A DNA stretch of 64,000 nucleotides from Gordius sp. MW1 (lineage: Eukaryota; Nematomorpha; Gordioida; Gordea; Gordiidae): positions 23,707,901 through 23,771,900 of the forward strand of contig OZ038527.1 in assembly GCA_964036665.1 (NCBI GenBank), in the 5' to 3' direction. The translations under genes and the position numbers were made by a program. A model generated the notes under the pieces. It searched no databases. It was given only the letters and a program-made list of their open reading frames with translations, and was not told where the DNA came from. Positions 1-10,700 of the stretch are shown piece after piece. Each line of letters opens with the position of its first letter. Within the stretch, counting starts at the first letter, position 1.

Positions 1-215
1 TATTTTCTTATGGAAAGAAAGGTTATAAAGTCTTGAAAAGTTGCAAAAAAATATATATATGGGGGTTATTATGGTTATAATATGAAACTTTTTGTTTGTG
101 AGGTAATTTTTCTGAAATTAGACATTCCATATATTGTAGAGAAACGTTATTTTTTATGATGTAAAGAAAGCTTATGAAAGTAAGGTTGCAAAATTTATAT
201 TTATGGAGGCTACTA
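1..215. repeat. AT-rich minisatellite, right part (copy 1)
   Basis: This is the tail of a tandem array of about 140-165 bp units, each with a 'tttgtttgtgaggtaattttt' type core and an 'aaacgttattttt' type core. The fuller array, about three units, is seen at 19612-20070. The ORF lying over it on the minus strand is a by-product of the repeat. Confidence 0.7.
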
Positions 216-553
216 TCTACATAATCTACCTCGGATATTTTACTTAATATTCGCGTGCGATGAACGCACATATGTTTATTTTTTCGTTGAATGTTTGAAA
301 AAGCGTTTTAGTGTTTTACATTACCACTCAACTGGCGCCGCAAAAAATCTTATCCAAGCTATGGTATTTTTTTGCTTAAAAATTTTTGTGGCCAACTGTT
401 TTCAAAATTTCACCCTGGGCTAGGGATTCAAAGTTGTCTTATTTCAATCGTCACGGGCTCAGTTAGGATTTAAAACGGGGACGGGAGGAGAGGTGGATAA
501 GCTTGTTTATAATATAAGAACCGCCAAAAATTGATGGGTTTTTGCGGCTGTTT

Positions 554-689
554 ATGGGCTTAGCCAAGGGGGGGGGCAGGGAAATGTTGAAATTTATTAA
601 AATTATTGTCAAAATTTCAAAAAATTATCATTTTGCCCCTCCCTAAATCATTTTTACCCCCTCTAATTCCAATGCTGGCTACGCTCATG
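554..689 (-). mobile_element. MITE family A (GCGTAGCCAG-type inverted ends)
   Basis: About 136 bp bounded by 'atgggcttagcc' and 'ggctacgctcatg', which are imperfect inverted repeats. Inside are G-rich and C-rich blocks and a 'gccataattttaataaattt'-like core, here on the minus strand. Related copies lie at about 7268, 10301, 11692, 12014, 39342, 54907 and 61641. It has no coding capacity, so it is a non-autonomous DNA element. Confidence 0.7.
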
Positions 690-1013
690 TATGAGGCCAC
701 TATTTAAGCTCCAACACTTCTGACCCACTTCGGTGCGTTTTATTAAATAACTCTGTCGTAACGCGTTTTAAATTATGACTGTGAATTAACCATGAATTAA
801 CATTAGTTTGAAGCGAGTACGTGTTATTTTATGTGATGTTAATATCGGTCAGCGTGTTATTTTGGACGTAAGTCACGCGTACCTTTATGATAAATTGCAT
901 AGGTAAAAGTTTGTTTTTCATAAAAATTAATACGCTGATAGTGGCTAGACGGGAGCATTTGCGAGTAATAATTAAGTTTTAAAACAATTTATAAACATGT
1001 AGCGTAAAAAAAT

Positions 1014-1171
1014 GTTTAGTTTGGCCGGTAATTGGTTTTAGTCGACTAGACCAAACCAAAGGTTTTTGGGTCTGTTTTTATAGTCGAAATTTGAAAAACG
1101 GACCGAGTCTACCGTTTGTCTAAGTTGAATGAAAGATCGACCGAACAAAACTCAGCCGTTTTTACAACACG
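1014..1171. mobile_element. MITE family B, degenerate copy
   Basis: About 158 bp of imperfect palindrome containing 'ttggttttagtcgactagacc' type motifs and ending in 'cagccgtttttacaacac'. It belongs to the same family as 3208-3358, 8799-8952, 56062-56227 and 57266-57375, but its left end has decayed. Confidence 0.55.
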
Positions 1172-1303
1172 AGTTATTATCTCTTCTCACCCTTGTAAAA
1201 AGCTGTAGTGTTTAATAGGGCCAATCTCGTGATAAATTTCACCACATATATTAAACCTAACAGAGCGTTTACCCTTTAAAATGTAACAAACATTTAATGC
1301 CAG

Positions 1304-4132
1304 GCTGGGTCGTAATTTCGACCTCAAGCTATTTCACAACGGTAGGCCCGGAATCATAGCCTGGACTTTGATAAACCTATCTTTCGCGGCTGCTCAATAT
1401 CGGACTTTCGGTGTGGTGTCCAACGCCCTTCAGCTCGTCGCTTACCTTCAAGCCATTTATGCCCTCGACTTGTTTTGCTTTGAATCGTGGTACTTGAGGA
1501 CCTTAGACATCGCCCACGATCATTTCGGTTTTTATTTGGCTTGGGGCGATTTGGTTTGGCTGCCTTTCATGTACACCGTTCAAGGCTATTACCTCTCTCG
1601 CCATCCCGTCCAACTTAGCTCGGCCACCTTTTGGACTCTGCTGTGTGTTGGTTTAATGGGCTACGCCATATTTCGCGTGACCAATAATCAGAAGGACGGC
1701 TTTCGCGCGGCTTATAAAAAAGGTGAGTTACTGGTATTTTCGCTTTCATCTCAACGTCCATTATTTTATTTTTTATATCACCCTTATATTTAAATTTATG
1801 TGCGTTTGCGTAAACCCCTTCTCCTTATCAAAATTCGTCCCACGATGTCTGGTAAACGGAGCAAATTAGAGTTAATACTGCGTACGCGATGTTTACTAAC
1901 ACGTCAGTCTTTACCTTTCTCCATCTCTTCCACTTCCGCCCTCATGTCTATCCAAGCTAGAGGTGTGCGCGTCCGAGGGGTTTTTGAAAAATTTTATATC
2001 CATCCGATCCGATCCGAGTTTTTTAAAATCTAAATACGATCCGATCGGATCCGAAATTTTTAAATTAAAATTTTACGAACAGAACTTTTTATTGATGATT
2101 AAATTCAAAATACATAAAAATAAGGTATAGCAATTTTAATAGACCTGAAATAAATATAAAATTTTATTTGACTAATTCCATATTATCATATAAAAATAAT
2201 AAAGAATCTAAATTTTCTAGTTTAATTCGGGGAAAGGAGCTACGCGTCTGCTTTAAGGAAAGGGGAGATTGTGATTGATATTTTTCGGAGTTTGTTGAGT
2301 TGAGATAGAAAGAGATGCGTGTGCTAAAAATGAAACGGGAGATGCTGATTTATCATTGACACTAGCTCCTTTTTCGCCAAACAAGAAAGTGGAAAAACGC
2401 TAGGGAAATACTGATAAATATATTAGGGTAAGTTAGGTGAGAGGTGGTATTGGGCATCAAAAATGGTAAATTAAAAAAATGCAAAGATAATTATGAAAAG
2501 TTATACTAAAAATTATTAATTTAATTAATTAGAACTTATTATTGTTTATTTTAAATTTGAAAATCCGATCCGATCCGACTAAAATGAAATGTTCATCCGA
2601 TCCGATCCGACTAAAATAAAATGTTCATCCGATCCGATCCGACTTCCAAAATTAAAATGTTGATCCGATCCGAGTTCGGACGGATCGGATCGGATCACAC
2701 CTCTAATCCAAGCACACCTGAAGGGGGCGGGAGGAGGAGAAAGAGAGGAGAGTAGGTGAAGGGAGACAGATACGTGTTAGTAAATATCGCGTACGCAGTA
2801 TGAACTCTAATGTACTCCTTTTACCAGACATCGTGGGACGAATTTTGATAAGGAGAAGGGGTTTACGCAAACGCATATAAATTAAAAATAATAAAATAAT
2901 GGACGTATAGATGAAACTTTAATCTACAGAAATAAATTAATATTTTTTGATATAAAAAATTTCGTGGCAATTGAGCCTCAAAAAAGGGTAAAATGGGCAT
3001 TTTTTACAACTTCAACCTTGTTTACCTTGAAAACGGGAAGTTTTGGGGAAAAACTAAAAACGTGTAATTATTCAGCGCGAAATTCTCTATCAAATTAAAT
3101 GGTCTGGTAGCGGGTTGAAATCACGAAGTCAATATTTGTAGGGTTGTGTTATTAGCCATATTTTTCAAGGGGATAAGGGGCGAGGGGACGGGGTAATAAG
3201 TATCAGGTAGTGTTGTAAAAGACCTGAGATTTGTTTAGTCGATCTATGGTTTTAGTTGACCTAACGTAAACAGAGCAAAGGTTTTTATTTGCAGAATCAA
3301 ACGTTAGTCTAAGTTGAATTAAAAATCGAAACGGAACCCAGGACTTTTCACAACACTTGTACCAGGATTATTATACATACATTTACGCGTGATGCTTAAA
3401 CATTTAGCTAAATGAGGGTGTTACTGACCATTTTCTTTTATTTTTGGGCCTGGTTGGTGTTGCATGCTATTACCTTGTCTGATTATTATTAGTATTCTTC
3501 TGTGTGAGAGCTTTAATATTAAAAATAGCCTCATATGGTAAAATATTGCTTAGCTATGCGGTAAAACTTCAAAATTCTTCAATTAATTTAAAAATCATTT
3601 CCCATTATAAATAGTTAGTATTTCATTCCATCCATAATCTTTTTGATTTGAGATATCAATAATCTCGGTTGTCATAAAAATTTTGCCAAAGTTATCTTCT
3701 CTAAGTATAAAAAGGTTTTAATTCAAAATATTTACTAAATACCTCATTTTAAATATCATTTTAGATTTTATTTAACTGATTAATTTAGGAAAACCTTACT
3801 ACCTCTTGTTTGGCCAATGGTTACCAGCCCAGTACGTATTGGCTAGATACAAAACCTCGGATGGTGCCCACCATACCTCAGCCTTGTTAACTTCGGGTTT
3901 TTGGGGAGTTGCCCGGCATTTCAATTACACCGGAGACCTAATCCTAGCTACAGCTATGTGTTTAGCATGTGGCACAACCCATTTTTACCCTTACTTTTAC
4001 CTCGCTTTTATGTTAGTTCTCTTAATTAATCGCGTTTTCCGGGACGAAGACCGTTGTAAAGCTAAATACGGATCCGATTGGGACACTTATTGCTCCAAAG
4101 TTCCCTATCGCTTCATACCTTATGTGTTTTAA
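1304..4132 (+). CDS. DHCR7: 7-dehydrocholesterol reductase, 3' exons (copy 1, 5' part outside window)
   Basis: Two exons are visible, 1304-1722 and 3789-4132, joined in phase 1 across GT-AG borders. They match the C-terminal half of DHCR7, the ER-membrane NADPH-dependent enzyme that reduces the C7-C8 double bond of 7-dehydrocholesterol to give cholesterol. Visible family blocks are FNGRPG-like [56 protein letters not shown] and the C-terminal [17 protein letters not shown] signature. The stop is at 4130-4132 after YRFIPYVF, as expected for the family C-terminus. Exons 1-2 would lie upstream of the window if the duplication extends that far. The intron 1723-3788 carries nested transposons. The coding sequence is the same as in copy 2. 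Confidence 0.93.
1743..2917. mobile_element. Foldback element (outer), split by a hAT MITE, copy 1
   Basis: The left arm (about 1743-1910) and the right arm (about 2765-2917) are reverse complements with few mismatches. Examples are 'gtttgcgtaaaccccttctc' on the left and its complement near 2860, and 'tttcatctcaacgtcc' against 'ggacgtatagatgaaa'. The arms are separated by a later insertion at 1958-2705. The two short ORFs here are translations of the arms, not genes. The element lies in DHCR7 intron 3, just after the donor site. Confidence 0.8.
1958..2705. mobile_element. hAT-type MITE with CCGAT repeats, copy 1
   Basis: A 748 bp element with ends TAGAGGTGTG and CACACCTCTA, flanked by a perfect 8-bp target duplication, ATCCAAGC, at 1950-1957 and 2706-2713. 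Eight-bp duplications and such ends are typical of hAT transposons. Both subterminal regions carry runs of the pentamer CCGAT/GATCG. There is no transposase, so it is non-autonomous. A 5' fragment of another copy sits at 42950-43245. Confidence 0.9.
3208..3358. mobile_element. MITE family B copy with 8-bp target duplication (copy 1)
   Basis: A 151 bp element with ends TAGTGTTGTAAAAG and CTTTTCACAACACTT, flanked by GTATCAGG (3200-3207) and GTACCAGG (3359-3366), a target duplication with one mismatch. The near-palindromic interior contains 'agtcgatctatggttttagttgac'-like segments. This is a hAT-like non-autonomous element. Confidence 0.8.
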
Positions 4133-5185
4133 AAAATCTCCTAAAAGCAGTCTCTAAACTTTAGTCATATCTTATTCTATCCAGTTTTTATTGTCAATCC
4201 TAACGTTTAACCATAAGTTTTTTGGTAGATATAGAATCAACTTAACCCTTTTCATACAAAATATTATTATCTATGACTATGTCTAAGTTTGACGATTTGT
4301 GTTTTATGTTATTTTTTTATCATGTTTGTATTCTAGATTGGATCAATTTAAAATTGACTAATGTTTAACATCAACAATTTACGTTTAATTAATAATTGTC
4401 TTAACGTTACACAAATATTGATGCCACATGCTAATTTTTTGCTCGAAAACGCATTATGTTATGATCTTAATTTTGTCACCAAAGTGGTTATACGATTATA
4501 TTTTAGTTGTCAAATTATTGATTACAATTAATTTTTTTAGCTTCCTTCCTGAATTAGATTGCATTTTAGTTTTTAACTTTCGATTATATCGGTTTTGCAC
4601 ACGCTCAATGTTACTCCTGACCATGAGAATTATTACAAGAATTTTGCATTTCATTTTGTTTTTACGAATTTAATCTTTTACGTGCATACGATCAATCGCG
4701 CATTTTTTATATTTCTTTCATTTGTAGTTCGAATTAATTAATAAATGAATTAAAATTACACTTAGATTGTAGCCATTTACTATGCACTTGTCCAAAAGGT
4801 GTGCAAAAAATAAATGAAGTGATCAGAACTTATATAACATTTCTATTAAGGACAAATCTAACGTTTTTTAACCTGATTATATTAATATTGCATAATAAAA
4901 GCGACCAGGGGGCGAGCTGCGATAAATTTGCCCCATCAAGTATATTTTTGGAAGAGAAAAATATGATTTTGTAAGTTAAGGAAAATGTTACAATTAATAC
5001 TATGGATTTTAATTGCTATGCAATCTATGTCTTTCATGGCATATATATAGCTAAAACGTTTGTGACTTGCCCTTAAAAAGCAACTCGGTAGAGGAAAGTT
5101 TTATAAGTTGTAATCCTGAGAATACTTCTGGGGTCTGAGAGGGCCCACAAAAATGTTAATTCAATATCACTGAAACAAGTTTTAA
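4133..5185. other. DHCR7 3' flank, no gene recognised
   Basis: AT-rich sequence following the DHCR7 stop. Short ORFs such as the one at 4428-4673 have low-complexity, AT-driven composition and no recognisable domain. A lone 'aattgctatgcaat' motif at 5011 resembles the end of repeat family C. Confidence 0.5.
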
Positions 5186-5952
5186 TTGCTATGCAATTTA
5201 TGGGCTCGCTTTTTGTTGTCCGTCCGTCCTCCAAGTTATTAAACCGGCTTTCAACATTCTGACTTGCAGTGCAGGTTCAATCCCCGGAGAGGACAAATTT
5301 TTTTTTAATCAAATTAATATTTTGTTCTTGTTAATACCATTGATAATATGACTTTTTGGCCGTCCGCTGGCTACTGACCAATAAAAAAATGACCATTGGC
5401 CATATTGCGATTCAAAAAAAAAATTTTCGTTTTTGAATTGGTATATTAGGTTAACATTGATAATGACCCTATGTCCTCCCCTACAAGGGCCTATGCCTAA
5501 GGGTCCCTGTGCCCCCCCCCCCACAAAAGCCTATGCCTCTACTAATGTAGGTTCGAATCCCGGAGAGGACAAATTTTTTTTTAAATTAAATTAATATTTA
5601 TTAATACCATTGATAATATGACTTTTTGACCGTCCGCTGGCTACTAACCAATGAAAAAAATGACCATTGACCAAAGTGAGATTAAAATCGATTTTTTTTT
5701 CTTGATTATAATTATGGGCTAGTTATCTCTCTGCTAACCATTAGAAAAGATCACCACTGGCCAAAGTGATGCAACATTTGCATAAATAATTAAATACTAA
5801 TTTTGCATGTAATACCCCCCTATAGGCATTCTCGCTCCTTCCCACCTTTCTCGCCCATAAATTGCATAGCAAATATGCTACTTTTATACGGAGTATAGAT
5901 GAGTTTCGTTCCCCCTTCCCCTTCCCCTTCCCACGAGGGCCGAAGGCCCGAG
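5186..5952. mobile_element. Repeat family C element with internal tandem repeats (copy 1)
   Basis: It is bounded by a 20-bp near-terminal inverted repeat, ttgctatgcaatttatgggc at 5186-5205 and its complement at 5853-5872, followed by a C-rich tail ending in 'cgagggccgaaggcccgag'. Inside, a block of about 100-250 bp with 'gaccgtccgctggctac', 'tgaccaatg' and 'tgaccattgg' recurs two to three times. A tRNA-like B-box (ggttcgaatcc) lies at 5550-5560. It is related to 38997-39342 and 62166-64000. The class is unclear: it could be a DNA element or a tRNA-derived composite. Confidence 0.65.
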
Positions 5953-7267
5953 TTTATATTTAAAGCTTTGATTTTTTCAATATTTTAATATTTTGGCAAA
6001 AGCTATATTACCTGAAGTTTTGATGGGTTTTGCCGCTATATTTTTTTAAGATATAAGCGTTTGGGGTCCTATATACTCCATAAGGTCACAGAAAGTTTTT
6101 TTTTAATTTTTGTTTATTTTTTACTTAAAAAATAGTAATTTAAGCATGTATATAGTATTCGGAATGAATCTTGTACTCTCTATGGTCTTTGATACTCTTG
6201 TGGGACTTTTAATTTCAGCTGCTGTGAATATACTTTAATTTATCATTGCTTCTATCAGAACCTATAAGCAATATATTTTAAACAAGCCTAACAAATATGG
6301 CCTCAAAATCTATTATCTTGTGCCTGCAAAAACTTTTTATACGTATATTTTAGAATTATATGCAGGCTCTCAGCTAGAGGGTCTTATTAAAGTTAGTAAC
6401 AACCCTAAATATGACCTTTTTTGGATTCCTATGTTTTTTTTGTAAAATCATTTTATTGTGAATGCGTGTTTTTTATATTTTTTAACCTTCTTTTGGTAAA
6501 AAACATTTGCTTCTTATAATTTCAATAAGCTTGAAGGTGTCCTTAACAAAGAATTTAACATAGCATTACGATTTTTGTAAATATTCTTTGAGTTTATTAA
6601 ATTGCATATAATTTTTAAACTACTACTTATAATTAAATTTTTACACAAACCTATAAAGGGCTTTAATAAACTTATATTTAAAATTGGGGAAGCGTTCCTT
6701 TGTTTGTGTTAAACTTATTGCCATTTAGAATGGGGCAGGATTTTTATTTTCTCAAGTACTCTCTGGAGTTAAACACAGATCAAAAATTAAGATGACTTAA
6801 TTAGATTCTTCCACTTTAATATGCTAAACAAAATAAATGATTAAAATATTATTAATATTAATATATAGGAGAATAAGCAGCAAAACAAAAAATCAAAGGG
6901 AGCCTGGCCTCGGGCCGGGGTCGGACAAATTAGCGGTAAGCAACGGTCATCATAAATGTGTAGGGAATTATTTAGCCATTTGCTATTATTTGTTATAAAA
7001 CAACAAGCTAGGCAAGTTGCAAAAATAAATTTATAAATTAGTCGGGGCACAAAAATAAAAATGAAATTTAAATTCAGGCGAGGTCGGATAATGTCAACCA
7101 GCGGTCATTAGCTAGTCTATGCGGAAGCAAAAAAGTCTTTTACAGAATCATAAGGTTCCATTATAATAAACCAAAGACAACCGCAAGTGAGCCCATAATT
7201 TACATGGCAATTAATAGTTAAATTATTTTACATGGTAGGCAAGTTAGATATATTTTGAAAGTATATT
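5953..7267. other. Intergenic, nothing recognised (copy 1)
   Basis: AT-rich non-coding DNA between repeat family C and a MITE. No ORF here has recognisable protein similarity. A short related motif, 'ggtcgga..' followed by 'agcggt..', occurs twice (6910-6950 and 7080-7107). Confidence 0.5.
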
Positions 7268-7410
7268 TCAGGGGGGGGCAATGATGATTTAGGGGGGGGG
7301 GCAAAATGACCTTTTTATGAAATTTTAGCCATAATTTTAATAATAAGTTTCAACAAATTTTTAGATTCAGAAAAAAATAATTCCCCTTGGATACGCCCAT
7401 GTGTATATAT
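7268..7410 (+). mobile_element. MITE family A (copy 1)
   Basis: G-run/'caatgatgatttagg'/G-run, then 'ttttagccataattttaataa', and an end 'ccttggatacgcccatg'. It is the same family as 10301-10465, with its left end eroded. The one-base length difference between the two duplicated copies lies in its G-run. Confidence 0.65.
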
Positions 7411-7796
7411 CTCATAAAAAATACTTGTTTATTGAATTTAACAAAATGCAATCGCACATTTAACCACATAAAAAAGGAAGCAGGGAGGGGCAACTGTGAC
7501 CCTCCCCAAATTTATTAGATTTAATGATGTTTTTAGTGACAAAAATACAATAATTCTTGCTGCCACCTTGGTTTCAAGTTATTGGTAATAAATAAATGAT
7601 TGTTTCCTGTAGCCCCGAAGTTCCTTAGAAAAAAAACTATCACGTGCTTATTGCTAAAATAAAGTTTCCTCTCCCGTGGTGAACACATGCAGGAAAAATC
7701 GATAAGATATTAAATCCCATCTGTTTTTTAGCATCATTTTTAACTCGGAATTTATAATCATTAATTAATTAGCTAATCAAAGTTTTGATAAGTATT

Positions 7797-10700
7797 ATGG
7801 ACTTTAAAGAATTGCGAAGCATTATAGACGATAAATCTCCTAAAAATGAAAAATTATTGGCTGAATTAAACGAACTTCAAGTAATATTAGAAAGAGATTC
7901 AAATCAATCGGAAACTAATGACCAAGTTCCGAAAGAAGATATCGTTAAATTATTCAAGCTGGGAGATTTTAAAGGAGTTATAAAACTTTACAATTCTCCT
8001 AATGGGAATTCATACAATGAAAACTGGGATTTATACAGTAATTTTTGATTTATTGCATGATATATTAATTATGAATTTTAAGTTAATGCTCTTTGTTTTA
8101 TTTGTATGCGCTTTTATTAAAAATACACATATTTACTGTGATATAAATATTGGGATTACAGTTGATTCCTTGGAAATTGCTGGATTTCTAAATGTTGCTA
8201 TTGAGACCCTCAGTAAAACACTAGCTTATGATTCGTTTCAGGAAAATTTCCCCGCAATGACTGAAAAACTTGAAAATCTAAGAATAAGATTATTATATCT
8301 GCCTTTGATAACCAATTTATCAATTGATATCAGGTAATTTTCATACACATTTTAATTAATAAATGTCATCATATTAAGTCTCTAAACAACTCTCGGTTTA
8401 TCCCCTCCCCTAGCTGAAAATTATCTCAGCAAAATATTTAGGGTACTTCATCTTATACCATCTTAAAGCAATTATTATATTTTGACTGAATTTTTTCCCT
8501 AAATTATAATTATGCGAAACTACCAGAAAATATTAATTGTTATTTTTAGTATTTACTTCAACCTTTTCTTTATTTTTATTAACAAAGTTAAATATGGAAT
8601 GGATATATATAAGTCAATATTTATTAAATTTATAAGTGCGTTATTGGGGCTAGCTAAGGGGGAGCAGAAAGGATCAACCTCACCTCTCCCCTTTAATTTT
8701 ATAAATATTTTTTTATCGAATATATTATAAAATGTTGAAAAATATATTAATTTTCCTTAATTTCTATCGTGTTGGCTTGGCCCATGTGTGCTGTGCATTA
8801 ATATTGTAAAATGGCTGGGTTTTGTTTGGTCCACCTATGGTTCAACTAAGTAAGACTACCGGTCGACTCTGACCTAGGTCGACTAAGAAAAACAGACCAA
8901 AAACTAAAACCATAGGTCAATTAAACGAAACCCAACGGTTTTTACAATACTAATGTGGATTGAGCTAGGCTGTAATCTTCTTCTTTATCAGTTATTTGGT
9001 CCCACATTGGTGGGGTTTGTTTTGATGAGTCTCTTCCATCTTGACCGGGTGAGTGCCATGTCTTGACTAATCTCTTTAGTTTTCATAACTTTATCGACTT
9101 GCCCTTTCCACGTGACACGGGGTCGTCCTCTTCCTCTCTTTCCCGGTATTTCCATGTCTAGCACTTTTCGATTTACGTCATCCGTGTCCCTTCTTAGTAT
9201 ATGCCCATACCACCTTAGCCGATTTCTGTAATAATTTTTCCAATCATTTCTTTAATTCAGCTAAAAATATTACATCGCTGTTTTGCATGAAATTCGCTAG
9301 GGAAACGGATACAAAAGGTAAAGGAATCTTTGCTAAGAAGGCTATAAAATCTGGGAATGTCATATTTTTCGATCTACCAGTCGTTTGCGCACCTAACCTA
9401 GACAATGGTAACATATTTTAAAAAAATATAACATTTGAATTTTTTGCATATGTTATAGAGTAGTCCTGTAAGGGAAATTGTTTCTACTTTCTAGTGTTAC
9501 AAGGCGGTTTAGATGTAATTGCTACTTTTAACAATAAACAAAAAATGCTAATTACCTTTAAAAGGTTCTTGGACATTGAGTATTATATTTTGACATGGCT
9601 TACATAAAAGTTGCGAATTAAATAAAATCACTTTTTTCTTATTTATATAAAGGTCTAGGATTTGAACATTTTTATCAAGTTATATTGACAAGGTTATAAC
9701 TATTTTTATAGTAGTCAAATGGATAATTGGTCAATAATTAGGCATTATTGACAATTACTTAGGAATTATCAAAATCAAAATATGTAGCTAAAACTTAAAG
9801 TTTTAATAATTTGAAATAAAGCTAGCTGTGAAAATTACAATTTTAAAATATAGTTTTAAATGGCGAGATATTTGTTTACATTCACTATAATTTTGGTAAA
9901 ATATATTTAATAGCCGCAACCGAAACCTTCTGTTCATTGTGCTCAAAATCGATTTTAACCTGTGAATTCCATTTCAAATCGTGCTGGGATAGTATGACCG
10001 AGCCCGAAAAAACAATTATACAGGTATGAAAGAAAATTGCGCCAAAATTTTATTATGACTTATAGGCAGAGAAATGCAAATTGCTTTAAAACCGCCCGAG
10101 CCCGATGTTTTTCGTCCAATCCCGACTTAAGTCCAAAAAATCGTATCACGACGCTGAAATCAAATTGCCCAAATTTTTATCATGACTTGTAATGTTTTTA
10201 AAGTATGAAGAGGGGGTAAGAAAGATCATTTGACCCGAGCGATTTTACAAATCTATCAAAATATTAGGACTTTTCTGGCCGTTACCAAAGATTTTTCATT
10301 CGTGGGCGTAGCCAGCATTGGGATTGGGGGGCAATAATGATTTAGGGAGGGGAAAAATGATGATTTTTTGAAATTTTAGCCATTATTTTAATAAATTTTA
10401 ACAAAATTTTGGACTTAGAGGGGGGCAGCCGCCCCTCCCTATCCCCCCCCCTTGGCTACGTCCATGATTATTATATATTAAACAATTCACTCACTATTTT
10501 AAGAGGTATGAAAACTTCATCTGAAATAGTTCTGACTAATCTTATCACCGGTTGATGTTTTAGGCAAATTGGCCTCCCACAACCAAAATACCATGCGATC
10601 ATTGCACTTTTGAGTATTATTGCTCGGAGACGTGCAAAACGCTAGCCTGGGATAAATATCATCAATACATTTGTCCATCCAAAAATCCGGCCGCTTCAGC

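Noticed and set aside
23..271. 82-codon minus-strand ORF, repeated at 19876-20124
   Set aside because: It overlies the AT-rich minisatellite; its presence in both places simply reflects the large duplication.
1800..2033. 77-codon ORF with a basic N-terminus
   Set aside because: It runs from the foldback arm into the hAT MITE end, across an insertion boundary, so it cannot be an old gene.
4428..4673. 81-codon ORF downstream of DHCR7
   Set aside because: Composition is what AT-rich DNA gives by chance (Leu/Ile/Phe/Arg), with no splice or family evidence.
5550..5560. tRNA gene
   Set aside because: A B-box-like ggttcgaatcc is present, but no A-box at proper distance and no cloverleaf stems could be found.
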